Numbered from the stretch's first letter, positions 1 to 10,713 are shown. The stretch is DNA of 64,000 nt from Gammaproteobacteria bacterium (GCA_003164785.1 PLUE01000062.1:1-64000), one strand, 5' to 3'. Notes: generated from the sequence alone by a model not told the origin. Translations and numbers: made by a program.

Positions 1-1
1 C

Positions 2-607
2 GAGTTGGGCGGCGAGTTCGAGGGCAAGCTGCGCGTCGCCCCGGCTCCTTCTGATGCGCAGCCGTTTGTCGTTTTCGATTCTCTGACGTTGGGCGAAATC
101 GTTCGGCTCACCAACAAATTCAGCAGCAACCTCATGGCGCGCCACCTCTTGCTCACCATGGGCGAGGATCGATTCGGTTTGCCGGCGACGCTCGACAAGG
201 GCGCGGCCGCCATCGCCGAATGGAGCAAGGACCGCGGTCTGAGCCTGCAGGATATGAACATCGACAACGGTTCGGGCTTGTCCCGCGCCACACATATCTC
301 GGTCCTGCAAATGGCAAAGGTGCTGAGCGCGGCCTATCACAGCCGCTTCGCGCCGGAATTCATCGCGTCGCTTCCCCTGGCGGGCATCGACGGCACGCTG
401 CGGGCGCGCATGAAGACGTCGCCGGCGGGGTCCGTGCGATTGAAGACTGGCCATCTCGATGGCGTTACGGGCGTAGCAGGATACGTGACGACCCCGTCGG
501 GCAAAACCTATGTGCTGGTCTCGCTGGTGAACGACCCGCGCGCCGATTATGGCGCCGGGGAGCCGATTCATGGCGCATTGGTGAGCTGGATGCAAGGCAA
601 TCTTTGA
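2..607 (+). CDS. dacB: D-alanyl-D-alanine carboxypeptidase / endopeptidase, PBP4 (S13) family, 3' part only
   Basis: The gene enters from outside the window, so only about the last 200 residues are present. They carry two of the three penicillin-binding active-site signatures in the S13 arrangement: an SxN-type element in NKFSSNLMARHLL and the KTG triad in LKTGHLDGVTG. The DNGSGLSR segment between them is also typical of PBP4 proteins. The catalytic SxxK serine must lie upstream of base 1. Family members are periplasmic enzymes that trim pentapeptide side chains or cleave peptide crosslinks in peptidoglycan. The TTG at base 5 offered by the ORF track is not a real start. The gene ends 26 bases from the convergent methyltransferase gene. 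Confidence 0.85.
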   Translation, partial: ELGGEFEGKLRVAPAPSDAQPFVVFDSLTLGEIVRLTNKFSSNLMARHLLLTMGEDRFGLPATLDKGAAAIAEWSKDRGLSLQDMNIDNGSGLSRATHISVLQMAKVLSAAYHSRFAPEFIASLPLAGIDGTLRARMKTSPAGSVRLKTGHLDGVTGVAGYVTTPSGKTYVLVSLVNDPRADYGAGEPIHGALVSWMQGNL

Positions 608-633
608 GTCGACCGCGGCTGGTGACCGGCTGT

Positions 634-1260
634 TCAGCCCGGCGTTCTTTCCATGTCCCAGAGTATCGCCGTGACGTCTTTTCGCAGCCACACTCCCAGC
701 CCTAGGTATCGAAAATTGCGTCGCAGCCGTCTGCGATACCAGTCTCCCGTTCGCAGGTGAACGGCACGATCGGTCCGCGTGCGGTCGCAGTTATCGCGCC
801 AATCCTCGCGGGTCAAGGCCGATACATAGAGCGCGGCTCGCGTGAGTTTTCCGAGATTCGCGAGGGCCTTGGCCGCGTCCCGGTCATCGAGGTATTGCAG
901 AACGTCGTAGCACACGACCAGATCGCTTGGGCGGGGAGGCACGTAATCGATTACCGAACCGTTCGTCCAGCCATACCGCTCGCAGAGATAGGCGCTGGCT
1001 TCGAGCCCCTTGTACCGAGCCCGAGGCAACACTTCCGCGAAAGGTTTGCGCAGCAGGCCGATGCCGCAGCCCACGTCCAGAATGCTGCGAACCGGTATGC
1101 TGGCCTGAGCGACGACGGCCGCTATCAACCTCGCCCGTACCCGCATCTCGGCCGGAGTAACCACGCGCGTCACGGTATTGATGTAGAACTTCCGGAAGTA
1201 GGCGGAGCCGAACATGCTCTCGGCCCTCACCGCAGGTTTGGTCTTGGGCAATCCCGTCAC
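634..1260 (-). CDS. class I SAM-dependent methyltransferase
   Basis: This 208-residue protein has the Rossmann-fold motif [12 protein letters not shown] near residue 61, followed by an acidic strand end (KGLEAS) and a motif [10 protein letters not shown] matching the post-motif region of class I methyltransferases. The substrate cannot be read from the sequence; small-molecule, lipid and protein methyltransferases all share this core. Its start codon overlaps the glmS stop by four bases (ATGA), so it is probably co-translated from the glmS transcript. It converges with the dacB-like gene. Family assignment is firm, specific function unknown. Confidence 0.75.
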   Translation of the reverse strand: MTGLPKTKPAVRAESMFGSAYFRKFYINTVTRVVTPAEMRVRARLIAAVVAQASIPVRSILDVGCGIGLLRKPFAEVLPRARYKGLEASAYLCERYGWTNGSVIDYVPPRPSDLVVCYDVLQYLDDRDAAKALANLGKLTRAALYVSALTREDWRDNCDRTRTDRAVHLRTGDWYRRRLRRNFRYLGLGVWLRKDVTAILWDMERTPG

Positions 1261-3092
1261 TCGACCGTCAAGCTCTTGGCCAGGTTGCGCGGTTGATCGA
1301 CATCCGTCCCCTTGAGCACGGCGACGTGATACGCCAGCAGCTGCATGGGAATGGCGAACACCGTGGGCGCCTGCAAGGCGCTCACCTTGACCGGCATTCG
1401 GATGACCGTCACTCCATCGCCGCTTTCCAGGCCGGTGTCGGGGTCGGCGAAAACAAACAGCTTTCCGCCGCGCGCACGGACCTCCTGCAGATTCGACTTG
1501 AGCTTCTCGAGCAGCGCGTTGTTTGGCGCAACTGCGACCACGGGCATGTCCTCATCGACCAATGCCAATGGGCCGTGCTTGAGCTCCGCGGCTGCATAAG
1601 CCTCGGCGTGGATATAGGAAATCTCCTTGAGCTTGAGGGCGCCCTCCATTGCGATGGCGTGCAGAGGTCCCCGTCCCAAGAACAGGGCGTGCCGCTTGTC
1701 GGCAAAGTTCTCGGCCAGCAGGCGGATCGTGTCGTCGAGTTTGAGGGTCTTTTCGATCAGGCCCGGCAGCTGGAGCAGCTGCACCACCAGCTCGCGTTCG
1801 AAGGCGGCATCCAGGACCAGATGTCTGGCCAGTGCGACCACCAGCATGCCGAGCGCCGTCAACTGAGTCGTGAACGCCTTGGTCGATGCCACCCCGATCT
1901 CAGGGCCGGCTCGTGTCAGGAGAACGAGGTCCGACTCCCGCACCATCGAGCTTTCGGCGACATTGCAGATCGTCAGCGTCGACAGGTAGCCGGCCTGCTT
2001 TGCGTTGCGCAGGGCGGCGAGCGTATCGGCCGTCTCGCCGGACTGGGACAACGTGACGAACAGTGTGTCAGGTGTCACCACGGGGTCGCGGTAGCGATAT
2101 TCGCTCGCGATCTCGACCCGCGCCGGCAGCCGGCATATCTGCTCGAGAAAATAGCTCGCGACGAGCCCTGCGTGATAACTGGTGCCGCAGGCAGCGATAT
2201 GGACCGCCTTGACGCGTTTGAACACCTGCTGCGCCAAGGGCCCGAACGCAGCTTCCAGAAGTTGGCCGCCCGCCACCCGGTCTTCGAGGGTTTCCGCGAT
2301 GGCGCGCGGTTGCTCGTGAATCTCCTTGAGCATGAAGTGCCGGTACTGACCACGCTCGACCGCATCCGCGGGAAGCTCACTCTCGCGCGCCGGACGAACG
2401 ACCGGTTCGCCTGCTGCATCCACGATCTTGATCGACTTGCGGCGCACTTCCGCCACATCGCCCTCGTCCAGGAACATGAATCGGCGCGTGACGGGGAGCA
2501 GCGCCGCGACGTCGGAGGCGACGAAGTTCTCATCGATACCGAGGCCGATGACGACCGGACACCCCTCGCGGGCGAGAACCACGCATTCTGGGTCGCCCTG
2601 GGAAATGACGGCCAACGCATAGGCGCCCTGCAACTCGGCGACGGTTCTGCGGACTGCGTCGAACAGATCCGCGGAACCGGCCAGGTGATGGTGGATGCGA
2701 TGTGCGATGACCTCGGTATCGGTTTCCGAGTCGAAGCTGTAACCGAGGTCGATCAAACCTGCACGCAACGCTTCGTGGTTCTCAATGATGCCGTTGTGCA
2801 CGATGGCGATGCCGTCCCGGGAGATGTGCGGATGCGCGTTGCGGGTGGTTGGAACGCCGTGGGTGGCCCAACGAGTGTGGGCGATGCCGACATGGCCATC
2901 GATGGGGGCGGCGTCCAGCGCGGCCTGGAGAACGGCCACCTTGCCCACCGTGCGGAGCCTCGCTAATTCATGGCCGCCCGTCATGACGGCGAGACCGGCG
3001 GAATCGTAGCCGCGATATTCGAGCCGACGTAGTCCCTCCATGAGAATGGGAACGGCATTCCGCTCCGCGACCACGCCGACGATTCCGCACAT
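1257..3092 (-). CDS. glmS: glutamine--fructose-6-phosphate aminotransferase (isomerizing)
   Basis: GlmS makes glucosamine-6-phosphate from fructose-6-phosphate and glutamine, the first committed step to UDP-GlcNAc. The protein starts MCGIVGVV, so after methionine removal Cys1 is the N-terminal nucleophile of the glutaminase domain; this places the start at 3092 and not at the longer ORF start at 3113. The glutaminase domain (with HTRWATHG and HNGIIEN) is followed by two SIS sugar-isomerase domains ([16 protein letters not shown], and the C-terminal LKHGPLALV and [12 protein letters not shown] end). At 611 residues it has the usual length. The ATGA overlap with the methyltransferase gene suggests a two-gene transcript. 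glmU, the next pathway gene in the window, is 10 kb away. Confidence 0.98.
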   Translation of the reverse strand: MCGIVGVVAERNAVPILMEGLRRLEYRGYDSAGLAVMTGGHELARLRTVGKVAVLQAALDAAPIDGHVGIAHTRWATHGVPTTRNAHPHISRDGIAIVHNGIIENHEALRAGLIDLGYSFDSETDTEVIAHRIHHHLAGSADLFDAVRRTVAELQGAYALAVISQGDPECVVLAREGCPVVIGLGIDENFVASDVAALLPVTRRFMFLDEGDVAEVRRKSIKIVDAAGEPVVRPARESELPADAVERGQYRHFMLKEIHEQPRAIAETLEDRVAGGQLLEAAFGPLAQQVFKRVKAVHIAACGTSYHAGLVASYFLEQICRLPARVEIASEYRYRDPVVTPDTLFVTLSQSGETADTLAALRNAKQAGYLSTLTICNVAESSMVRESDLVLLTRAGPEIGVASTKAFTTQLTALGMLVVALARHLVLDAAFERELVVQLLQLPGLIEKTLKLDDTIRLLAENFADKRHALFLGRGPLHAIAMEGALKLKEISYIHAEAYAAAELKHGPLALVDEDMPVVAVAPNNALLEKLKSNLQEVRARGGKLFVFADPDTGLESGDGVTVIRMPVKVSALQAPTVFAIPMQLLAYHVAVLKGTDVDQPRNLAKSLTVE

Positions 3093-3225
3093 TCGAGCTA
3101 CTCCGAGACCCAACTAGAGAGGCTGTCTAGTGTGCCTTAGGTTTGTGGCAAATCCATGGTTAAATGGACGGGCACCCGCCGTTTCGTCGACCGATTCGGC
3201 GAGACCGTGTCTGGCTGATGAGGCG

Positions 3226-4677
3226 CTAGTGCGCCGCCACCGGCGCAATCGAGCCGCCGAGCGCCTGGAACAGAGCTGCCGTGTCGGCGTACCGATTCGT
3301 GCGCGCCTGCGCCAACGTCACGACGGCTTGCTCATAGCTTTGCTCCGACGTGACCAGCGCCAGGTAGCCCACGGAACCCAGCTCCAGCTGGTGATGGGCA
3401 ACGCCCAAGGTCTTCCGAGCGGCCTCTTCGGCACGGCTCGCGGCGTTTAGCGCATCCGCATCCGCATCGAGCGCGTGCAAGGCGTCGGCGACATTTTGGA
3501 AGGCTGTCAAGACCGCCGATTTATAGGCTGCCCCTGCCTGATCGAGCGCGGCATCGGCAGCACGCTTGCGGTGGATGAGCGTGCCGCCTTGGAACAGCGT
3601 TTGGGTTGCGTTGGCGCCGATGCTCCAGAAACCGGTGCCTGGCTTGAATAGATCGCTCAACAGCGTCGCGGTACTTCCGATATTGCCGCTGATGGTGAAC
3701 TGCGGCAGTAGATTCGCGATCGCCACGCCCACTTGGGCGGTCGCGGCATGCAATTGCGCTTCCGCCGCCCGGACATCCGGGCGCCTTTCAACGAGTTGCG
3801 ACGGTACGCCGAGCGGTAGATCGGTCGGCAGCACCAATTTCTCCAACTCGAAGTGCACGGGCTTCATGTCGGCCGGCACATGGCCCGTAAGGACTGCCAG
3901 TTGATCGCGCGCCTGATACAGCTGTTTCTGCAGCGGCGGTAAAGTGCCCTCCAATTGCGCCAGCGCCGCGTCCTGGGCATAGACATCGACTTCCGCAACC
4001 GCGCCAAGTTCGAGCTCGCGACGAAGCGCGCCCAGGGCCTCGCGCTCCAACGCGATCACGTGCTCGGTGCCCGCGATCTGCGCGCGCAGCCCCGCTTCCT
4101 GAATCGCCGTCGTCACGACGTTGGCAGTCAGGGTCAGATAGGTCGCATCGAGTTGAAAACGGTTCGCTTCGGCCTGGGCCGCGAGCGACTCGACCGCCCG
4201 ACGATTGGCGCCGAAGATGTCGGGGACGTAGGAGATCGTCACTTGCGGCGTGAATAAATTGTATAGAGGCGTACCGGAGTTCAGCGTCGGCTGGAGCACG
4301 CCGACCGCGTCCCGATTTCGGGTCGCGTCGAAGGTTCCGTCGACTGCCGGAAAGAACGAGCCGCGTTGCGCGGCCGTATTCTCGAGCGCCTGACGCAAGG
4401 CTGCCTGTGCCGATTGCACGTCGGGATTGGCGCGCAGCGCCTCATCGACGAGCGAGTCGAGTTCGTCCGATCCGAACAGCGTCCACCAGTTCCTCGGCAC
4501 ATCCTGACCGTCCAGGAACCGTTGCGCAGCGCCGCCTTCGCCCGGTGCCGAAGCCGTCGAGGCGGCGTGCGGCTCGGCCGTGAAACGATCGACGTTCAAG
4601 GGAGCGGGCCGGTGGAAATTCGGCCCGACGCAGGCGCTCACCGCGGCGACCGCCACGCAGATGACGAAGCGCCTCAC
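3226..4677 (-). CDS. RND efflux outer-membrane factor, NodT/TolC-type lipoprotein
   Basis: This is the outer-membrane channel of a tripartite efflux pump. The long ORF begins far upstream, but a GTG at 4677 gives VRRFVICVAVAAVSACVGPNF, a proper lipoprotein signal with lipobox cysteine, and overlaps the pump stop codon by four bases (GTGA). The mature protein of about 465 residues has the two repeated coiled-coil and beta-strand halves of the OEP family, including the motif pattern ERRPDVRAAEAQLHAATAQVGVA characteristic of the NodT subfamily. It is the third gene of an operon with the RND pump and adaptor, transcribed on the minus strand. Confidence 0.9.
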   Translation of the reverse strand: MRRFVICVAVAAVSACVGPNFHRPAPLNVDRFTAEPHAASTASAPGEGGAAQRFLDGQDVPRNWWTLFGSDELDSLVDEALRANPDVQSAQAALRQALENTAAQRGSFFPAVDGTFDATRNRDAVGVLQPTLNSGTPLYNLFTPQVTISYVPDIFGANRRAVESLAAQAEANRFQLDATYLTLTANVVTTAIQEAGLRAQIAGTEHVIALEREALGALRRELELGAVAEVDVYAQDAALAQLEGTLPPLQKQLYQARDQLAVLTGHVPADMKPVHFELEKLVLPTDLPLGVPSQLVERRPDVRAAEAQLHAATAQVGVAIANLLPQFTISGNIGSTATLLSDLFKPGTGFWSIGANATQTLFQGGTLIHRKRAADAALDQAGAAYKSAVLTAFQNVADALHALDADADALNAASRAEEAARKTLGVAHHQLELGSVGYLALVTSEQSYEQAVVTLAQARTNRYADTAALFQALGGSIAPVAAH

Positions 4678-7600
4678 GTTCCCACGTCCTGTTCTACCTG
4701 TCCCGGCATTTCGTGCGCCTTCGAGAATTTCAGGATCAGCACCGGGAGGACCAACAGTATCAACACCGGGGCCAGCAACATGCCGCCCACCACCACGAGA
4801 GCCAACGGTCGCTGGACCTGGGAACCGATGCCAGTCGAGAACGCCGCCGGTATCAAGCCGACGCAGGCGACGATGCAGGTCATGACCACCGGCCGAAGCT
4901 GGGTGCGGCATGTTTGCAGCATGGCGGTCGCTCGATCATGGCCCAAGTCGAGGCTCAAATGGTAATACGACAGCACGAGGATGCCGTCCATGGCTGCTAT
5001 GCCGAACAAAGCCACGAATCCGATGGCCGACGAAACACTGAAGGCGGTGCCGGTGACCCACAGGGCGAAGATGCCCCCGATCAGCGCCATTGGAATGACG
5101 CTCGCCGCCAGCAGCGCGTCGCGCAGGCTGCCGAAATTCAGATACAACAACAGCACGATCAAGGCGATGGAAAGCGGTACGGCCACGCTCAGGCGGGCGA
5201 TGGCATCCTGCAGGTTGCCAAACTCTCCGACCCACTCCAGCCGATAACCACCCGGCAGAACGACCTGCGAGTCCACCGCATGCTGTGCATCGAGTACGGC
5301 ACTGCCAAGATCCCGGCCGCGCACGCTGAACTTGATCGGCACATAGCGCTGCTGTTGCTCGCGATAGATGAAGGCCGCGCCGGATACCAGACGCACCGTG
5401 GCAACATCCTCGAGCGGCACCTGGATGAAACCGTTGCCCGTGCTCGAGGCCGCTGCGATCGGAATGTGTCGGATCGCGTCGAGATTCTGGCGATACGGGA
5501 GACTCAAGCGCACCATCATCGGAAAATGCCGGTCGCTGGTTCCCTCGTACAGATCGCCCGCGCTCTGTCCGCCGACCGCGGCTTGCACCACGGCATTGAC
5601 GTCACCGGTTGACAGGCCGTATCGGGCCGCCCTCACGCGGTCGACGTCGATGCGGATGGTCGGTTGTCCCAGCGAACGCAGCACCGCCAGATCCGTGATG
5701 CCAGGCACGTTGGCCAGCACCGCTGCGACGTTGTCCGCCGTCTTCTCCAGCGTTTCCAGATCATTGCCGTAGATCTTGACGGAGTTCTCGCCCTTGACGC
5801 CGGAGGCGGCCTCCTCGACGTTATCCTGAATATATTGAGAGAAGTTGAAGTCGACACCGGGAAACTGTTCTCCCAGCGCATGGGTCATGTCCTGAGTCAG
5901 CGTTTCCTTGTCGACGCCGTGCGGCCAGGTGTCGAAGGGTTTGAGAGGGACGAAGAACTCGGCGTTGAAAAAGCCGGTGGCGTCGGTCCCATCGTCGGGA
6001 CGTCCATGCTGCGACACGACGGTCTGCACTTCCGGATACTGGGTCATGAGAAGCCGCATGCGATTCACGTAGGTGTCGCTTTCCTCGAGTGACACCGATT
6101 GCGGAAACGTCGCACGGATCCACAGATTCCCCTCCTCGAGTTTCGGCAGAAACTCGAGGCCAAGCGAACGCACGGCGACCACGGCCAGCAGCGCGAGCAG
6201 CCCGACGCCCGCGAACGTGACGATGCGGTTGGCCAGCACGAACTCGAGCGTCGGCTCGTAAATCCGGCGCAGCCCCCGCACGACGGGTGTCTCCCGCTCC
6301 TCGACGTCCTGGGGGAACATCAACAAGCTCAGCGCCGGCGCTATCGTGAAGGTGGCGATCAAGCCGCCGGCGATGGCATAAGCATAGGTCTTCGCCATCG
6401 GCCCGAAGATATGACCTTCGATGCCCGACAGCGTGAACAACGGCACGAAGCCGGCGATGATGATGGCGGCTGCGAAGAAAATCGACTGGCTGACCTCCGC
6501 GCCCGCAATCGACACGGTGTTCATCTTGGCGTGGAAGCCGCCCTGACCACCCATGCGGCGGCGTGCGGTCGCCTCGGCCAGATGTCTGAAAATGTTCTCG
6601 ACCATAATGACGGTTGCATCGACCACCAGGCCGAAATCGATTGCGCCGACCGACAGCAGATTGGCGGACTCGCCGCGTAACACCATGAGACCGATTGCAA
6701 ACGACAGCGCAAACGGTATCGTCATCGCCACGATGACCGCGCTTCGTACGTTGCCGAGAAAGGCCCATTGCACCAGGAATATGAGGATGATGCCCTCCAC
6801 CATGTTGTGCAACACGGTGTGTGTCGTGATCCGTATCAAATCGCTGCGATCGTAAATGCGCTCGATGCTGACGCCGGGCGGCAGGATGCCGCTCTTGTTC
6901 ACTTTGTCCACTTCGGCTTCGACGCGTTTGATCGTCGGCACGCTCTCGGCTCCGCGGCGCATCAGCACGATGCCCTGCACGATATCGGCCGAGTCGTTAT
7001 AGCCCGCAATTCCGAGACGTGGCAGGTTGCCGATGGTGACGTCGGCCACGTCTCCGATGACGACCGGCGCGCCCTGGTTGTTGGTGATCAACGTATGACG
7101 GATTTCGTCCGCCGAATGAATCAGGCCGACACCCCGCACGACTGCGGACTGCGCGCCGAAATTGACCGTCTGGCCGCCCACGTTGATGTTGGCGTTCCCG
7201 AGGGCCGCCAGCACCTGGGGTACCGACAATCCGTAGGCCATCAATTTGTGTTGGTCGATGGCAATGTCGTAGGTTTTCGTCTTGCCGCCCCAACCCGTCA
7301 CGTCGATCACGCCCGGGACCGCCTTGAAACGCCGCTCGAGCACCCAATCCTCCAGCGTCTTCAGATCCGTCACGGAATAGTCGGGCGGCCCCACCACCCG
7401 ATAGCGGTAGATCTCGCCGATCGGGCTCGTGGGAGATATCTGCGGCTGGACCCCATTCGGCAGCGGGGCGAGTTGCGACAAGCGATTGGTAACCCACTGC
7501 TCCGCTTGCTGGTAGGTGAAGTCGTAGGTGAATTGCACCTTAACGTCGGACAGCCCGAACAGGGAAATCGTACGGATCGCCTGTACGTTCGGAATGCCTG

Positions 7601-7817
7601 CCATCTGGATTTCGAGCGGGATGGTGACGTAGCGTTCCATCTCCTCCGCCGACTGGCCGGTGCTCTGGGTCACGATGTCGACCAGAGGGGGCACCGGGTC
7701 GGGATACGCCTCGATGTTGAGCGTGAGAAAGCTCGCTATACCGGCCCCCAGCATGATGACCAGCATGACGACGATCAGCACCCGCTGACGGAGCGCGAAG
7801 GTGACGATCGCGTTCAT
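4674..7817 (-). CDS. efflux RND transporter permease, heavy-metal (CzcA/CusA) type
   Basis: This 1047-residue inner-membrane proton antiporter resembles the HME subfamily. The N-terminus carries the first transmembrane helix and the FLTLNIEAYPDPVPP region typical of CzcA/CusA proteins. Transmembrane helix 4 contains GAIDFGLVVDATVIMVEN, with the two Asp and one Glu residues that form the proton relay in CzcA-like pumps. A second half with the same topology follows. It is co-translated with the adaptor upstream (ATGA) and the outer-membrane lipoprotein downstream (GTGA). The cargo could be metal cations or organic compounds: the methionine ligands of CusA were not verified, and no metal regulator is next to the operon. 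Confidence 0.92.
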   Translation of the reverse strand: MNAIVTFALRQRVLIVVMLVIMLGAGIASFLTLNIEAYPDPVPPLVDIVTQSTGQSAEEMERYVTIPLEIQMAGIPNVQAIRTISLFGLSDVKVQFTYDFTYQQAEQWVTNRLSQLAPLPNGVQPQISPTSPIGEIYRYRVVGPPDYSVTDLKTLEDWVLERRFKAVPGVIDVTGWGGKTKTYDIAIDQHKLMAYGLSVPQVLAALGNANINVGGQTVNFGAQSAVVRGVGLIHSADEIRHTLITNNQGAPVVIGDVADVTIGNLPRLGIAGYNDSADIVQGIVLMRRGAESVPTIKRVEAEVDKVNKSGILPPGVSIERIYDRSDLIRITTHTVLHNMVEGIILIFLVQWAFLGNVRSAVIVAMTIPFALSFAIGLMVLRGESANLLSVGAIDFGLVVDATVIMVENIFRHLAEATARRRMGGQGGFHAKMNTVSIAGAEVSQSIFFAAAIIIAGFVPLFTLSGIEGHIFGPMAKTYAYAIAGGLIATFTIAPALSLLMFPQDVEERETPVVRGLRRIYEPTLEFVLANRIVTFAGVGLLALLAVVAVRSLGLEFLPKLEEGNLWIRATFPQSVSLEESDTYVNRMRLLMTQYPEVQTVVSQHGRPDDGTDATGFFNAEFFVPLKPFDTWPHGVDKETLTQDMTHALGEQFPGVDFNFSQYIQDNVEEAASGVKGENSVKIYGNDLETLEKTADNVAAVLANVPGITDLAVLRSLGQPTIRIDVDRVRAARYGLSTGDVNAVVQAAVGGQSAGDLYEGTSDRHFPMMVRLSLPYRQNLDAIRHIPIAAASSTGNGFIQVPLEDVATVRLVSGAAFIYREQQQRYVPIKFSVRGRDLGSAVLDAQHAVDSQVVLPGGYRLEWVGEFGNLQDAIARLSVAVPLSIALIVLLLYLNFGSLRDALLAASVIPMALIGGIFALWVTGTAFSVSSAIGFVALFGIAAMDGILVLSYYHLSLDLGHDRATAMLQTCRTQLRPVVMTCIVACVGLIPAAFSTGIGSQVQRPLALVVVGGMLLAPVLILLVLPVLILKFSKAHEMPGQVEQDVGT

Positions 7818-9061
7818 GACGAGGCGGGAACGGCCACTTGATCGATGAACAGGCCGCCCTTGGTGACGATGCGCTCGCCTGGCTTCAGCCCGTCCAGAAC
7901 CTCCAGCAGGCCATCGTTGTTGCGGCCGATTCGGACGGACCGGTACGCGAGAAGGCCATCCTCGGCGAGCACCCAGACATGGGCTGCGTCTCCTTCGTAT
8001 ACCACTGCCGACTCCGGCACGGCGGGCGCATCGGCGGCATCGCTGGTCAATATACGGAAACTCGCGAACATCTCCGGCTTCAGCGCGCCGTCATGGTTGT
8101 CGATTTCCGCCCGTACGGCCAGCCTGTGGGTCACTGCATCGACCAAAGCCGCAACATAGGTCACGCGCGCGTTGAAAATACGCTTGGGATAGGCGAGCAC
8201 ACGCACCTGGACTGCCTGGCCTGGATGCACCGAACCCGAGTCGGCTTCGCGCACGTTGGCCAGCAGCCACACGCTCGATGGGTCGGCGATCGTGAACAGC
8301 GGGGTGCCGCTGCCCTGCTGCAGGAACTGTCCCGGTCCGAGTTGGCGATCCACCACGATGCCGCCGATGGGTGCGTCGATCATGGCCGTCGGATTCATCG
8401 CATGGGAGGATTCGAGGGCATCGATGTCCTTGTCGGACTTGCCCAGGATGCGCAGCCGATTGCGCACCGAACTCAAGGCGGTCTCGGCCGCCGACAGGTC
8501 GGCCTGAGCCTGCTGCCAATCCTGCAGGCTACCGCCCTTGGCATCGTACAGCCCGTGCTTGCGCGTCTCGTTGATGCGCGCAATCTTGACCTGCGAAGCC
8601 GCCGTACCCAGGTCATTTTGGGCCTGAACGAATTCCGATGCCTCAACCGCGGCGAGCGGCGCACCCGGCTTGACGGCATCTCCGAGGCCGGCGATGACCC
8701 GCGTCACCCGTCCCGAATACGGCGAGAAAACCGGTGTGGTACGGTCGCCATTGATGGCGATCTTGCCTTCGGTCAGCTCCTCGCTGACGAATCCGTGCGT
8801 GCCGACCGTTTCGACGGTCAGAGACTTCAGCTGTTGCGGCGTCGCACGAAACGTTCCCGGCGGCGACGGCGGCGCGTCGCTGGGCGCGGCCTCGTGCCTG
8901 CCGAAGGCCTTGCTGCCCATCCATACGGCCACAATCGCCACCACGACCACGGCCGTCCCAATGCCGGCGGCCCGAACCTGCCGCGCGGTTGACCATGCAC
9001 GTTTGTCGATCGACTCCTGGCCCTTCGGAGGTTGTCCGGGATCGCTTGACGTTTCGCTCAT
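7814..9061 (-). CDS. efflux RND transporter periplasmic adaptor subunit (membrane fusion protein)
   Basis: The protein links the RND pump to the outer-membrane channel. It has an N-terminal membrane anchor (GIGTAVVVVAIVAVWMGS), the split lipoyl-type domain seen in SPYSGRVTRVIAGLGDAVKPG, an alpha-hairpin, a beta-barrel region, and a C-terminal membrane-proximal domain ending with the typical GLKPGERIVTKGGLFID. The best start is uncertain: ATG at 9061 (MSETSSD) is preferred because GGATGA lies just upstream, but in-frame ATG at 9073 and the ORF start at 9127 also exist. It is the first gene of the three-gene efflux operon and overlaps the pump gene by four bases. Confidence 0.9.
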   Translation of the reverse strand: MSETSSDPGQPPKGQESIDKRAWSTARQVRAAGIGTAVVVVAIVAVWMGSKAFGRHEAAPSDAPPSPPGTFRATPQQLKSLTVETVGTHGFVSEELTEGKIAINGDRTTPVFSPYSGRVTRVIAGLGDAVKPGAPLAAVEASEFVQAQNDLGTAASQVKIARINETRKHGLYDAKGGSLQDWQQAQADLSAAETALSSVRNRLRILGKSDKDIDALESSHAMNPTAMIDAPIGGIVVDRQLGPGQFLQQGSGTPLFTIADPSSVWLLANVREADSGSVHPGQAVQVRVLAYPKRIFNARVTYVAALVDAVTHRLAVRAEIDNHDGALKPEMFASFRILTSDAADAPAVPESAVVYEGDAAHVWVLAEDGLLAYRSVRIGRNNDGLLEVLDGLKPGERIVTKGGLFIDQVAVPASS

Positions 9062-9162
9062 GCATTCATCCATCGTTATTGGCACGCACGGCGCCGATTG
9101 GTTGGCACAGGAGTGTGCCACCGACACTTCTGACTAGCCATCCATGGCTTCGTTCAAGTCTA

Positions 9163-10713
9163 CTAGAAGTGAACAACCGCATCCGCGGCAATCATCGTCT
9201 GCGAATGTCTGCCCGCGCCCGGTATTGCGGTCGGATTGTCGTAGGCGTCGACATCGAGCGAGTGCTCGAAGCGCAGTTCCGGCCGCAACTCGATGGCATC
9301 CCCGACCCAGTGCGTGAAACTCAGATCGAACTCGGTATAGCGCGTCTTGAACCCCGTTCGTTGGCCTTTCGCATCGTCCAGGTAATCGGAGCGCCATGTA
9401 ACGATATCCCGCGGTCCGAACTGGTAGTTGATGTAGTTGATGAAGGCCCACTCGTACGAGTAGCAGTAAGCCACGGCGGAACTACACTGTGCCCCGCCCG
9501 GGGCCCCTGTACGTATGCCGGGATACGCTGCGGCAATGGCCGCCAACCCTTCCGGATTATTGACGTTCGGCGTGTGCGCTTCCCACATGTACCAAGCCTC
9601 GGTGTCGATATGCCATTGCGAGTTGAACTTGTGGTACCAGGTAATGACGGACTGCTGCACGTTGTTCCAGCGCCAATCGCTGTCGTTGAGTCCGTTCATG
9701 CATGGGTAAAGGCTGTCTTTTCCCGAATTGGAGGTCCAAATGACGCAGGCGGCCGGGGTCAGATGTCGCTCGGTCTTGACCCACGGCGCAACATCGTTAC
9801 CCGCGGACAGTTCAGTCTGCAGCTGCCAGTTCTTGCTGAGCTTGGTGGTGCTGACCACGCCGGTCTGCGTATAGGGATCAAACGTGTAGAGAAGCGAATG
9901 GCTGTAAGTAAGGTTGTTCGGCGCGAGCTGAGCCTCGATATCCGGAATCGAAATGTAGCGCCCGACGCGGATGTTCTCTCCCTCGGCGATCTTGGGGAAC
10001 CAAAAGTCCAGGTAATACATGACCGGATCGAAACCGTACTGTCTTTCGTCCTTCAGGTACTGATTGCTGAGAATGCCGTCGGCAAACGTGTACTTATAGT
10101 CCGTGCCGTACAGCGCCGTGAAGCGGCCGCCCCAATCGAAATGGTCGCGCTGGACCTCATCGGGGGTCCGCTCGAAATAGAGCGCCACCTGGTCCACCTG
10201 GACTGTGTTCGGCTCGTATGAATAGGCCGCGGGATAATTACCGCCGGTTCCGGTTGCATAATTGAAGCGCGTATGAGAGGTGCTGAGGTTGGCGCCCGGT
10301 TCGACCCAACCATAGACGGTGAAACGACTATCTTTCAGTTTCTGTCCGCCCGGGCCGCAATACAGCGCGTCCATGAATGCGTTGTAGTACATGTTGTCGA
10401 CTCCGATGAGTTCGGAGCCGCCGATGTTCCAGCTGGCATAGGGCCACGGCGGGTTGGACTCGGGATTTTCCGCTCCGCCTACGACGGAGGGAACGGGCGC
10501 CTGCGGATCCGGGCCATTCCACTCCAGATGCGACTTGTAGCTTTCCTTCAGCCGCTGAAAGAAGCCCTCGTCCTGAGACCCCTTTTGACAGCCCTGCGCG
10601 GGCCCGGCATCCTCATCGGCCAGCACCGGGGTGCTGAGGACAACAAGCGCAAGGAGGGCAATACCGCCAACACGCGGGAAACCGATGGAGAAACGCGAAT
10701 AAGTGTTGTTCAT
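9163..10713 (-). CDS. outer-membrane porin, OmpL-like beta-barrel (Bbp2 family)
   Basis: A 516-residue secreted protein with a signal peptide (VGGIALLALVVLSTPVLA) followed by DEDAGPAQGC. The mature part is rich in alternating aromatic and polar strands. It contains blocks typical of putative beta-barrel porin-2 proteins: YGWVEPGANLSTS, FGFD-type turns, and a C-terminus ending in an aromatic (AADAVVHF), the usual barrel-assembly signal. It probably forms a diffusion channel; the substrate is unknown. The ATG at 10713 (MNNTYSRF) is preferred, though ATGs at 10734 and 10755 are in frame. It is divergent from the MFS transporter gene and may share a control region with it. Confidence 0.75.
   Translation of the reverse strand: MNNTYSRFSIGFPRVGGIALLALVVLSTPVLADEDAGPAQGCQKGSQDEGFFQRLKESYKSHLEWNGPDPQAPVPSVVGGAENPESNPPWPYASWNIGGSELIGVDNMYYNAFMDALYCGPGGQKLKDSRFTVYGWVEPGANLSTSHTRFNYATGTGGNYPAAYSYEPNTVQVDQVALYFERTPDEVQRDHFDWGGRFTALYGTDYKYTFADGILSNQYLKDERQYGFDPVMYYLDFWFPKIAEGENIRVGRYISIPDIEAQLAPNNLTYSHSLLYTFDPYTQTGVVSTTKLSKNWQLQTELSAGNDVAPWVKTERHLTPAACVIWTSNSGKDSLYPCMNGLNDSDWRWNNVQQSVITWYHKFNSQWHIDTEAWYMWEAHTPNVNNPEGLAAIAAAYPGIRTGAPGGAQCSSAVAYCYSYEWAFINYINYQFGPRDIVTWRSDYLDDAKGQRTGFKTRYTEFDLSFTHWVGDAIELRPELRFEHSLDVDAYDNPTAIPGAGRHSQTMIAADAVVHF

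Noticed and set aside
1293-2966. Long plus-strand ORF of 557 residues opposite glmS
   Set aside because: It is antisense to glmS and has the low-complexity His/Arg/Gln-rich composition of a high-GC shadow frame, with no motif.
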